Source of the DNA: an uncultured Eubacterium sp.
GTDB lineage: Bacteria; Bacillota; Clostridia; Lachnospirales; Lachnospiraceae
DNA: 37,783 nt
Direction: 5' to 3'
NCBI RefSeq assembly: GCF_934295145.1
Contig: NZ_CAKRAS010000031.1
Span: forward strand, 1-37,783
Shown here: positions 1-5,912 of the stretch, one piece after another
How positions within the stretch are numbered: position 1 is the stretch's first letter
Layout: every line of letters starts with the position of its first letter
Program-made: the position numbers and the translations under genes
The notes under the pieces: generated by a model
The model's database searches: none
What the model was told of the DNA's origin: nothing
The model's input: only the letters and a program-made list of their open reading frames with translations

Positions 1-67
1 GACAGGAATCGAACCTGCGACGTTTCGCTTAGGAGGCGAACCCTCTATCCTACTGAGGTACTGAGAC
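1..67 (-). tRNA. tRNA-Arg (anticodon CCU), 3' acceptor end cut by window edge
   Basis: Read on the minus strand, the 5' acceptor strand GTCTCAG (61-67) is followed by a D-arm with a CCTC/GAGG stem, an anticodon arm with a perfect TTCGC/GCGAA stem around the loop CTCCTAA (anticodon CCU, arginine), a 5-nt variable loop, and a T-arm GCAGG/CCTGT around TTCGATT. Only the first base of the 3' acceptor strand lies inside the window, so about seven bases plus any CCA are missing. A related half tRNA lies just upstream in the same direction, and the promoter at 242-270 could serve both. Confidence 0.9.
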
Positions 68-81
68 TTATTTAATTGTAA

Positions 82-135
82 TGGAGCAATTTTCAAATTT
101 ATTTCATAAATCGCTCCCAAAAGGGGATTGCTCCA
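82..135. repeat. 9-bp inverted repeat between tRNA-Arg and tRNA relic
   Basis: TGGAGCAAT (82-90) is the exact reverse complement of ATTGCTCCA (127-135), with 36 bp between. It occupies the spacer between the tRNA relic and the intact tRNA, starting just after the point where tRNA similarity is lost. It could be a processing hairpin in the tRNA precursor or the border of a small decayed element. Confidence 0.5.
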
Positions 136-140
136 CCTGA

Positions 141-182
141 CCCTTAGGAGGCGAGTGCTCTATCCAGCTGAGCTATGACGAC
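141..182 (-). pseudogene. 5'-half tRNA-Arg(CCU) relic
   Basis: On the minus strand this reads as a normal tRNA 5' half: acceptor strand GTCGTCA, D-arm with a GCTC/GAGC stem, and an anticodon loop CTCCTAA (CCU). After the loop the sequence stops following a tRNA. The 3' anticodon strand no longer pairs with the 5' strand, and no T-arm with TTCGA and no matching 3' acceptor strand follow. It shares CGCCTCCTAAG with the intact tRNA-Arg next to it. A broken tRNA left by recombination or by a past integration event is the simplest reading; which one cannot be decided here. Confidence 0.65.
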
Positions 183-241
183 ACATGCCGCAAACCCTCG
201 ATTTTACTGGGGCGGGAACTTTCCCTTCGGCTATATATAAG

Positions 242-270
242 ATTATCAACTTCTCTATCATAACAGACAA
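242..270 (-). promoter_or_regulatory. Sigma-A-type promoter for the tRNA-Arg unit
   Basis: On the minus strand, -35 TTGTCT (265-270) and -10 GATAAT (242-247) are separated by exactly 17 bp. The predicted start lies about 50 bp upstream of the tRNA relic, so the transcript would run through the relic into the intact tRNA-Arg. Found by reading only. Confidence 0.55.
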
Positions 271-342
271 AACAGATTTCTGCAAGCATACACATAATAA
301 TTGTAAAGGAATATTGTAAATATTGTAAATGATCCAAAGTAT

Positions 343-385
343 AAATACCGGGAGTCTGACTAACATATCAGAGTTCCCGGTATTT
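343..385. terminator. Hairpin terminator, second in tandem behind the DUF3881 gene
   Basis: AAATACCGGGA pairs with TCCCGGTATTT, and an inner TCTGA/TCAGA extends the helix. The plus strand ends in TTTTT; the minus strand ends in a weaker TTTAT. It lies between the tRNA promoter and the end of the minus-strand parA-to-DUF3881 unit, so it can act as a second stop for that unit and insulate the tRNA genes. Confidence 0.6.
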
Positions 386-422
386 TTGGATGTAATAAGG
401 ATGCCGGATGACATCCCGGTAT

Positions 423-475
423 TAAAAAATATTTCCTGTATTTGTATTTATGTGGTCTGTGTATCCAGGAAATAC
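423..475 (-). terminator. Rho-independent terminator of the parAB-DUF4446-DUF3881 unit
   Basis: On the minus strand GTATTTCCTG (466-475) pairs with CAGGAAATAT (429-438), followed by TTTTT. It begins six bases after the stop codon of the DUF3881 gene. The loop is long (about 27 nt), which is the main reason for doubt. Confidence 0.6.
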
Positions 476-480
476 TTTAT

Positions 481-1368
481 TTAGTATTCGTAGTTGACAT
501 GTCCCTGCAGCCAGATTCTGCCTTTAAAGCGGCGCCCTACTTCGGGTTCACCAAGCAGGTCTTTCTGATTGATGCAGATATCAAAAATCAGATTGTTACA
601 GTTCAGTGTCAGAATCCAAAGTTTTTCATTGCTCAGATTATTTTCTGCCTCATAGAAATTCAAAATTTCTCCGAGGATAACGTATTGATCACTTTCGATA
701 CCGTATGGAATGAAGCTGCTTTCTACGATGGAAAGGACATCTTCTTTCATGATACGTCTGGAAAGTGACGAATACAGATCCATGTCATTCATGGTCAGAT
801 TTTCCATAGCACCTTTGTTGCCATCCCGGGCCTGCTTCATCAGATTCAGACGCTGTTCCGAAGATTTTTCTTTATTTGCCAGCTGTTTGCTTGTTTTGAT
901 GACAGGCAGCAGGATTTTTCCGCCGGTGGATAGACCAGCCAATACAGCATTTTCCGGACCCTGAGAGGTGTGGAACGCATATTTTTTCTCATGAAGGATA
1001 TCTGCGATGTTCTCAATATAAAAAATCAGTGTAACACCCAATTTTAATTCATCACAGATTCCGGCAAAAGCTTCTTTGCCTGCATGGCGTTCAATTTCAA
1101 TGGTCTCATTGGTAGTAATCTGAGAACCATGAAGGTATGGATAATAATATTCCATACGAAATTCGTTATCGTTGATGAAGTTTCCACATACGGTGATGCC
1201 AATGTCATTGCCAAAACTTTTGGAGAAACATGCAAATTCGTTTCCGTATTCGTCAGCTACGACGGTCTGCTCATCCGGACGATTCAAAATTGATTCCAGT
1301 ATCGGGTATAATTCTGTATTTTTTGTAAGATCGCGAAATCCGATGGATCTTAAAAATGTATGTATCAT
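481..1368 (-). CDS. DUF3881 family protein
   Basis: A 295-aa soluble protein with no signal peptide or membrane segment. The N-terminus (HTFLRSIGFRDLTK) and overall form match, from memory, the Lachnospiraceae family DUF3881, whose function is unknown. No catalytic motif is visible. It is the last gene of a minus-strand unit parA, parB, DUF4446, DUF3881, starting only 3 bp after the DUF4446 stop, and is followed by tandem hairpin terminators. Its place behind the chromosome-partitioning genes gives a co-transcription argument only. The family name is recognised by sequence feel, not by a search; the coding call itself is secure. Confidence 0.85.
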   Translation of the reverse strand: MIHTFLRSIGFRDLTKNTELYPILESILNRPDEQTVVADEYGNEFACFSKSFGNDIGITVCGNFINDNEFRMEYYYPYLHGSQITTNETIEIERHAGKEAFAGICDELKLGVTLIFYIENIADILHEKKYAFHTSQGPENAVLAGLSTGGKILLPVIKTSKQLANKEKSSEQRLNLMKQARDGNKGAMENLTMNDMDLYSSLSRRIMKEDVLSIVESSFIPYGIESDQYVILGEILNFYEAENNLSNEKLWILTLNCNNLIFDICINQKDLLGEPEVGRRFKGRIWLQGHVNYEY

Positions 1369-1371
1369 AGA

Positions 1372-1899
1372 TTAGTTTCCCTGTTCATAAGTATCTGTCA
1401 GTGCCATGTCGAGTGCTTCTTTTTCTTCCTCAGCAAGCATAATGACAGAATGTCCGTCAATAATTTCTTTGATATAAGTGTAGCAGCCCTCTCTGCTGTG
1501 CATTGCATTGATGATAAAACCGTTGTTTTTACGGTTTAGTAATGCCAGGGAGAAGGATAATTTGCCACCCATTTCGTTGAACGCATCATATTTTACCAGA
1601 CCAACTTTCTGATAGGTATTGTCTAAGTGATCAAGTACCATCTGTACTTTCTTCTGGGTTTCTTCGTCGGAAGCAATGAGTTCATCGACCTGGTTCAGGC
1701 GTTTCACTAAGGTATCTTCCAGGGATGCGGCATTCTTGCCACTCATAAATGCTTCGTATCGTTTCTTCAGCTTACGCATTTTAACTCCGTTTACAATCAT
1801 AATGATGATCAGAATTAAAACAAGAGCTGCGAGACCGGCTGTGATTACATCCAGACTAATGCCGGTCAGATCTTCAATATGTAATTTTAAATAATCCAA
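1372..1899 (-). CDS. DUF4446 family membrane-anchored protein
   Basis: A 175-aa protein with one N-terminal transmembrane segment (about residues 18-37, rich in Leu, Ile and Val), then a basic stretch (KMRKLKKRYEAF), a helical region, and a C-terminal domain of about 90 residues containing GGKLSFSLALLNRKNNGF. This layout matches DUF4446, a Firmicutes family of unknown function often found beside parB. The chosen start is a TTG, with GAGG eight bases upstream; no in-frame ATG lies before the membrane segment. The domain after the membrane helix would be cytoplasmic by the positive-inside rule. Three base pairs separate it from the DUF3881 gene, so the two are co-transcribed. Confidence 0.85.
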   Translation of the reverse strand: MDYLKLHIEDLTGISLDVITAGLAALVLILIIIMIVNGVKMRKLKKRYEAFMSGKNAASLEDTLVKRLNQVDELIASDEETQKKVQMVLDHLDNTYQKVGLVKYDAFNEMGGKLSFSLALLNRKNNGFIINAMHSREGCYTYIKEIIDGHSVIMLAEEEKEALDMALTDTYEQGN

Positions 1900-2096
1900 T
1901 TGTTTATCCTCGCTTGTCTTAAAATATTGAGAACGATCAGACTCAAATCGAATGCATGCGAGACTTGCGATGAGATACGCATCAACTGAATGGCATGTTT
2001 TCTGCGAATGTCCGCTTTTTCCTTCTTCATATGCAGATCTATGTTCTGATGTTCTCCAGGGGTTGTTGGGTTACTGAATGCTCTGAATAAGCTCAA
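1887..2096 (-). CDS. Doubtful small ORF between parB and DUF4446
   Basis: A 69-codon frame opening on TTG inside the end of parB and ending inside the start of the DUF4446 gene. It fills a roughly 170-bp gap that is unusually wide for this tightly packed unit. From the internal ATG the peptide would be 47 residues, basic, then hydrophobic near the C-terminus. No convincing ribosome binding site precedes either start. It may equally be a non-coding spacer; I list it only because otherwise the gap is unexplained. Confidence 0.2.
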   Translation of the reverse strand: MSLFRAFSNPTTPGEHQNIDLHMKKEKADIRRKHAIQLMRISSQVSHAFDLSLIVLNILRQARINNWII

Positions 2097-3006
2097 TCAG
2101 ACGGTTTAATTCCTCCTGTGAGTAATATTCAATTTCAATTTTTCCTTTTTCGTCATTTTTTTGATGAATTTCTACTTTGGTGCCGAAAATTCGTTTCATC
2201 TGTTCAGCCAGATCGGCATAAATAGCGGATAATACAGGATCCTTTTCTTTTTTCGGTGGAGTATCCTTTTCCTGTAATAATTTCCTTACCAGTTTTTCTG
2301 TTTCACGTACACTGAGTTTTTCATCAAAAATACGGAGTGCAATCTGATGCTGCATTTCTTCATTTTCAATGCTAATCAGGCAACGTGCGTGACCAGTGGA
2401 AATCATTTCATCGATGACCATCTGCTGAACCTGTTTGGATAATTTCAGTAAACGCATAGAGTTGGTTACTGCTGTTCTGCTTTTGGATACTCTTTCGGCA
2501 ATTTCGTCCTGTTTTAAATGAAATTCTTCCATTAATCTGCGAAATGCCTGTGCCTCCTCAATCGGATTCAAATTTTCACGCTGAATATTTTCAATCAGTG
2601 AAATTTCTACAATCTGCTGCTCACTCAGATTGCGTACAATGACCGGAACTTCCTTCAAACCAGCCAGTTTTGCGGCTCTCCAACGACGTTCTCCAGCAAT
2701 AATCTCGTAATAGCCATTTTTGTCCTGAACAAGTAATGGCTGGAGAATACCGTATTGCTTGATGGATTCTGCCAGTTCCAGTAAGCCGTCTTCATCAAAA
2801 TGTTTACGCGGTTGTTCTCGGTTTGGTTCTACCAGAGATATTTTTATCATAGTATCTGGTGTTTCTGTAGTTTCTTTCTTGGTACTTTTCTTTTTTGCTG
2901 TACTCACAGCTTTTTCTTTGGTTGCTGTCGTTGCATGATCAGTACCTACTTTATTGACGAGAAGGGAATCTAATCCCTTACCCAGTCCTCCTTTTTTTGC
3001 TGCCAT
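2071..3006 (-). CDS. parB: Chromosome partitioning protein ParB (Spo0J)
   Basis: A 311-aa ParB. The N-terminus (AAKKGGLGKGLDSLL) is the typical ParA-interacting tail; a Lys/Thr-rich linker (about residues 25-50) follows. The CTP-binding ParB/Srx domain carries GERRWRAAKLAG, and the helix-turn-helix region (about 160-190, DEIAERVSKSRTAV) binds parS. The C-terminal dimerisation domain ends the protein. ParB loads on parS as a CTP-dependent sliding clamp and recruits SMC at the origin. Perfect parS sites lie nearby at 3971, 4044 and 5140. The start is three bases after the parA stop, so parA and parB are one transcript. Length is normal for Firmicutes. Confidence 0.97.
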   Translation of the reverse strand: MAAKKGGLGKGLDSLLVNKVGTDHATTATKEKAVSTAKKKSTKKETTETPDTMIKISLVEPNREQPRKHFDEDGLLELAESIKQYGILQPLLVQDKNGYYEIIAGERRWRAAKLAGLKEVPVIVRNLSEQQIVEISLIENIQRENLNPIEEAQAFRRLMEEFHLKQDEIAERVSKSRTAVTNSMRLLKLSKQVQQMVIDEMISTGHARCLISIENEEMQHQIALRIFDEKLSVRETEKLVRKLLQEKDTPPKKEKDPVLSAIYADLAEQMKRIFGTKVEIHQKNDEKGKIEIEYYSQEELNRLIELIQSIQ

Positions 3007-3009
3007 ATC

Positions 3010-3783
3010 TTATTCGTCCTCTTTCTCTCTGTCAATTACTTCCTGTGCCAGCAAGCGATAGCTTTCCGCTCCGGTTGATTTGCTGTCGTATACGTTAATT
3101 GGTTTTCCGTGACTTGGGGCCTCTGCCAAACGTACATTTCGTGGAATAATTGTTTTATAGATGGTAGTGTCCAAATTTTCTTTAACATTCTCCACAACCT
3201 GAAGAGAAAGGTTGGTGCGAGCATCGTACATGGTAAATACAACACCTTCCATGTGAAGAGATGGATTTAACCGTTCCTGTACCAGATTAATAGTGTACAT
3301 CAGCTGTGAAAGTCCTTCTAATGCATAATATTCACATTGAATAGGCACTAATACAGTGGAAGCGGTTGTCATAGCGTTTACAGTCAGCATATTTAAGGAA
3401 GGAGGGCAGTCAATAATGATAAAATCATAGTTATCTTTTACCTTTTCAATTTCATTTCGAAGTACATATTCACGATTTTCTACGTTTAATAATTCGATTT
3501 CTGCACCGGCCAGATTTACATTGGATGGAATCAGATCCAGATAGTCAAATTCTGTATGAACCAGTGCTTCTTCAAAGGTACATTCTCCCAAAAGCAACTG
3601 ATAAATTGTGTTTTCACAGTTGTTTTTGTCTACACCAAGTCCACTGGTGGTATTTCCCTGGGGATCCATATCAATGGTGAGTACGTGTTTCTCGGCCTCT
3701 GCTAAACATGCGGAAAGATTGATTGCTGTCGTTGTCTTTCCAACACCGCCCTTCTGATTTGCGATTGCGATAATTCTTCCCAT
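3010..3783 (-). CDS. parA: Chromosome partitioning ATPase ParA (Soj)
   Basis: A 257-aa deviant Walker-type ATPase that acts with ParB in origin segregation and, in Bacillus, modulates DnaA. The N-terminus carries the deviant Walker A motif KGGVGKTTT (about residues 11-19); DMDPQGN and IIIDCPPSLN follow in the expected order. The frame could open earlier at a TTG (3804), but the ATG at 3783 is preceded by GAGG with a six-base spacer and gives the standard MGRIIAIANQKGG start, so it is preferred. It leads the minus-strand unit parA, parB, DUF4446, DUF3881. Confidence 0.97.
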   Translation of the reverse strand: MGRIIAIANQKGGVGKTTTAINLSACLAEAEKHVLTIDMDPQGNTTSGLGVDKNNCENTIYQLLLGECTFEEALVHTEFDYLDLIPSNVNLAGAEIELLNVENREYVLRNEIEKVKDNYDFIIIDCPPSLNMLTVNAMTTASTVLVPIQCEYYALEGLSQLMYTINLVQERLNPSLHMEGVVFTMYDARTNLSLQVVENVKENLDTTIYKTIIPRNVRLAEAPSHGKPINVYDSKSTGAESYRLLAQEVIDREKEDE

Positions 3784-3856
3784 ACTTTTCCTCGTTCCTG
3801 TCAATTTATACTCTTTGCATATTACAATACAGGAAGAATAAAAATACTTCTTTCCG

Positions 3857-3910
3857 ATTATAATATATGCTTGTTTTACATAAAGGGGTTCCTGATTTAT
3901 ATGTAAAACA
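3857..3910 (-). promoter_or_regulatory. parA promoter region with an 11-bp inverted repeat
   Basis: A consensus -10 TATAAT (minus strand, 3857-3862) lies 74 bp upstream of the parA start. No good -35 stands 17 bp upstream. Instead TGTTTTACATA (3872-3882) and its exact reverse complement TATGTAAAACA (3900-3910) flank that position. A regulator binding there could repress or replace the -35 contact. The promoter call rests on the -10 and the repeat. Confidence 0.45.
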
Positions 3911-3970
3911 GATTTTGCATTACTTAGACGAGTATATCACTTTTTAAAATAGATATCCAGAGAAAAACAA

Positions 3971-3986
3971 TGTTTCACGTGAAACA
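3971..3986. promoter_or_regulatory. parS site 1
   Basis: TGTTTCACGTGAAACA, a perfect 16-bp palindrome identical to the consensus parS of Firmicutes. It lies about 190 bp upstream of parA, within 11 kb of dnaA, as expected for an origin-proximal centromere. Confidence 0.97.
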
Positions 3987-4043
3987 TTTATGAAAATTTG
4001 GTTAAAATAAAGAAATACTTAAATGTTTAAAAGAAAAAGAGAA

Positions 4044-4059
4044 TGTTTCACGTGAAACA
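4044..4059. promoter_or_regulatory. parS site 2
   Basis: A second perfect TGTTTCACGTGAAACA, 73 bp from the first. A further half site (GTGAAACAT, 4072-4080) follows about 12 bp later, so this intergenic region is a clustered ParB loading zone. Confidence 0.97.
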
Positions 4060-4090
4060 TTTTAAAAAAGTGTGAAACATGAAAAAGTAT

Positions 4091-4119
4091 TTGTATCTGA
4101 ACCGTCTATGGATTATAAT
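4091..4119 (+). promoter_or_regulatory. Promoter of the alpha/beta-hydrolase gene
   Basis: -35 TTGTAT (4091-4096) and -10 TATAAT (4114-4119) are 17 bp apart, about 48 bp upstream of the start codon. It lies just downstream of parS site 2, so ParB spreading could affect it. Confidence 0.65.
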
Positions 4120-4166
4120 ATAAATATTAAGACGAGTGAATAGATCAATGCGAAAGGGGTTTATAG

Positions 4167-5114
4167 ATGAAAAAACATATTAAGAATTCAGCGTTATTAT
4201 TATGTATTGTAGCTGGTCTGCTTGTCATTATAAATAAGTTGATCAGTGTATTTTCACATATGACAGATCATCTGCCAGGTGGTGGAAAATATTATCATTG
4301 GAAATATGGAAATATTTATTATACTAAAAACGGTAAAGGAAAACCAATTTTATTGATTCATGATTTGGATCCTACATCCTCATCCTATGAATGGAAGGCG
4401 GTTATTAAAAAGCTTGCTGAAAATCATACTGTTTATGCGATCGACCTGTTAGGATGTGGTCGCTCTGAAAAGCCAAATATGACATACACGAATTATCTGT
4501 ATGTGCAGTTACTCAATGAGTTTATTCCAACTGTGATCGGTGAAAAAACGGATGTTATTGCAACTGGAGATTCTCTCTCCTTTGTAGTGATGGGATGCCA
4601 AATGGAAGCAAAATATTATGATCATATCATTGGTGTATGCCCAACAGATTTGTATGAACTTGCAAAAGCTCCCGGTCGTAGAAAAAATATGTTGAAGTTC
4701 CTGATTGAACTTCCGATTATTGGAACCTTTATTTACAATATGGAAGTCAGCAAGAATCGAATCATTGATGCTTTTATAAATAACTACTATTACAAAGGAC
4801 ATCTGGTATCTGAAAAGATAATCCAGACATATTACCAAGCTGCACATGTTGGAGATGGTGGCGGGAAGTATTTATTGGCAAGTATTAAGAGTTATTATAC
4901 AAATGTTAATGTAGTATCTGCTATTAAAAAAATCAATAACAGCATTTGCCTGATTGGTGGCAAAGAACATCCGTTTATTGAAGATGTAATCAATGATTAC
5001 AAAGAATTTAATCCTGCAATTGAAGCTGCATATATTTCAAATACAACTTGTCTTCCGCAAATGGAAGCACCGGATAAATTTGTACATCTGGTAAATATAT
5101 TTCTTCATGCATAA
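4167..5114 (+). CDS. Membrane-anchored alpha/beta-hydrolase-fold protein, catalytic His apparently missing
   Basis: 315 aa with one N-terminal hydrophobic segment (about residues 8-28), then an alpha/beta-hydrolase domain. LLIHDLDP (62-69) is the oxyanion-hole region, and AIDLLGCGRSEKP follows strand 4. The nucleophile elbow reads G-D-S136-L-S where G-x-S-x-G is usual. Near the C-terminus the usual GHxPxxExP motif reads T-T-C295-L-P-Q-M-E-A-P, so Cys sits where the catalytic His is expected. It is the only plus-strand gene left of the origin, with its own promoter, between parS sites. RBS is AAGGGG. It may be a slow hydrolase or a pseudoenzyme; the substrate is unknown. Confidence 0.85.
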   Translation: MKKHIKNSALLLCIVAGLLVIINKLISVFSHMTDHLPGGGKYYHWKYGNIYYTKNGKGKPILLIHDLDPTSSSYEWKAVIKKLAENHTVYAIDLLGCGRSEKPNMTYTNYLYVQLLNEFIPTVIGEKTDVIATGDSLSFVVMGCQMEAKYYDHIIGVCPTDLYELAKAPGRRKNMLKFLIELPIIGTFIYNMEVSKNRIIDAFINNYYYKGHLVSEKIIQTYYQAAHVGDGGGKYLLASIKSYYTNVNVVSAIKKINNSICLIGGKEHPFIEDVINDYKEFNPAIEAAYISNTTCLPQMEAPDKFVHLVNIFLHA

Positions 5115-5121
5115 AATGATA

Positions 5122-5173
5122 AAAAAGGAACCGTAGAAATGTTTCACGTGAAACATTTCTACGGTTCCTTTTT
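5122..5173. terminator. Bidirectional terminator: 52-bp perfect palindrome with parS at its centre
   Basis: The two 26-bp arms are exact reverse complements and each strand ends in TTTTT. It lies 8 bp after the hydrolase stop (plus) and 7 bp after the rsmG stop (minus), so it can end both convergent transcripts. Its central 16 bp are parS site 3. Confidence 0.9.
5140..5155. promoter_or_regulatory. parS site 3, inside the terminator hairpin
   Basis: A perfect TGTTTCACGTGAAACA, identical to sites 1 and 2, at the exact centre of the palindromic terminator. As RNA it would form the top of the terminator stem; as duplex DNA it is a standard ParB site. Confidence 0.95.
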
Positions 5174-5179
5174 CAAATC

Positions 5180-5908
5180 TTATTTTAGTGGCAACTTCGC
5201 CGGTGTGCCCGCTTTTCTTGGATACTTTTTGGGTGTATCTTTTACCTTGTTGATACAAACCAATGCTCTTCCCAGATTGGAATCCGGTAATTCAAATTTA
5301 TCAATCTTACCAAGCTTTCCGCCAAGAATGGAAATTGCTTTTTTTGCTTCCTGAATCTCTGCATCAGAGTCTGCAGATTTATAGGATACGAACATGCCAC
5401 CCTTTGCAACAAATGGAAGGCAATACTCTGTCAGTACTGCCAGATTGGAAACTGCACGTGAAACACAGAGATCATACTGCTGTCTGTGTACTGCGTTGGC
5501 AGCCATCTCTTCTGCTCTTCCGTGTACTGCAGTAACTTTCTGTAAGCCCAGGGCATCGATCACCTCATTCAAGAAGTTGATTCGTTTATTCAGTGAATCC
5601 ATTAAAGTAATCTCCAGATTTGGAAACGCAATTTTCAATGGAAGCCCTGGAAATCCTGCGCCGGTTCCAAGATCAATGATTTTTAAATTCTGATCAGCCA
5701 GATCCGGAAGCACCCGAATCAGAGAAAGGCTGTCGAGAAAATGTTTTTTGATGACTTCTTCAAATTCTGTAATGCCGGTAAGATTCATAACTTTATTCTT
5801 TTCTACCAGCATTTCATAGTATTGTAAAAACTGTTCTATCTGTTCGCCTGTCAGAGACACATGCAGTTCTTCCAGACCGTGTTTAAAGTATGTCAGATCA
5901 TAACTCAT
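5180..5908 (-). CDS. rsmG: 16S rRNA (guanine-527-N7)-methyltransferase RsmG
   Basis: A SAM-dependent methyltransferase that makes m7G527 in 16S rRNA (also called GidB). The SAM-binding loop is clear in DLGTGAGFPGLPLKI, followed by LMDSLNKRINFLNEV, and CVSRAVSNLAVL is typical of the family. About 242 aa from the ATG at 5908, which has AGGA eleven bases upstream and begins 4 bp after the mnmG stop. An ATG at 5929 would add seven residues and overlap mnmG by 17 bp but lacks a purine-rich GG site. It belongs to the mnmE-mnmG-rsmG cluster typical of bacterial origins. The end abuts the parS terminator. Confidence 0.95.
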   Translation of the reverse strand: MSYDLTYFKHGLEELHVSLTGEQIEQFLQYYEMLVEKNKVMNLTGITEFEEVIKKHFLDSLSLIRVLPDLADQNLKIIDLGTGAGFPGLPLKIAFPNLEITLMDSLNKRINFLNEVIDALGLQKVTAVHGRAEEMAANAVHRQQYDLCVSRAVSNLAVLTEYCLPFVAKGGMFVSYKSADSDAEIQEAKKAISILGGKLGKIDKFELPDSNLGRALVCINKVKDTPKKYPRKAGTPAKLPLK

Positions 5909-5912
5909 GGGC

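Noticed and set aside
5450..5465. Fourth parS site inside rsmG
   Set aside because: Only the right half (CACGTGAAACA) matches; about 12 of 16 bases agree, too weak beside three perfect sites.
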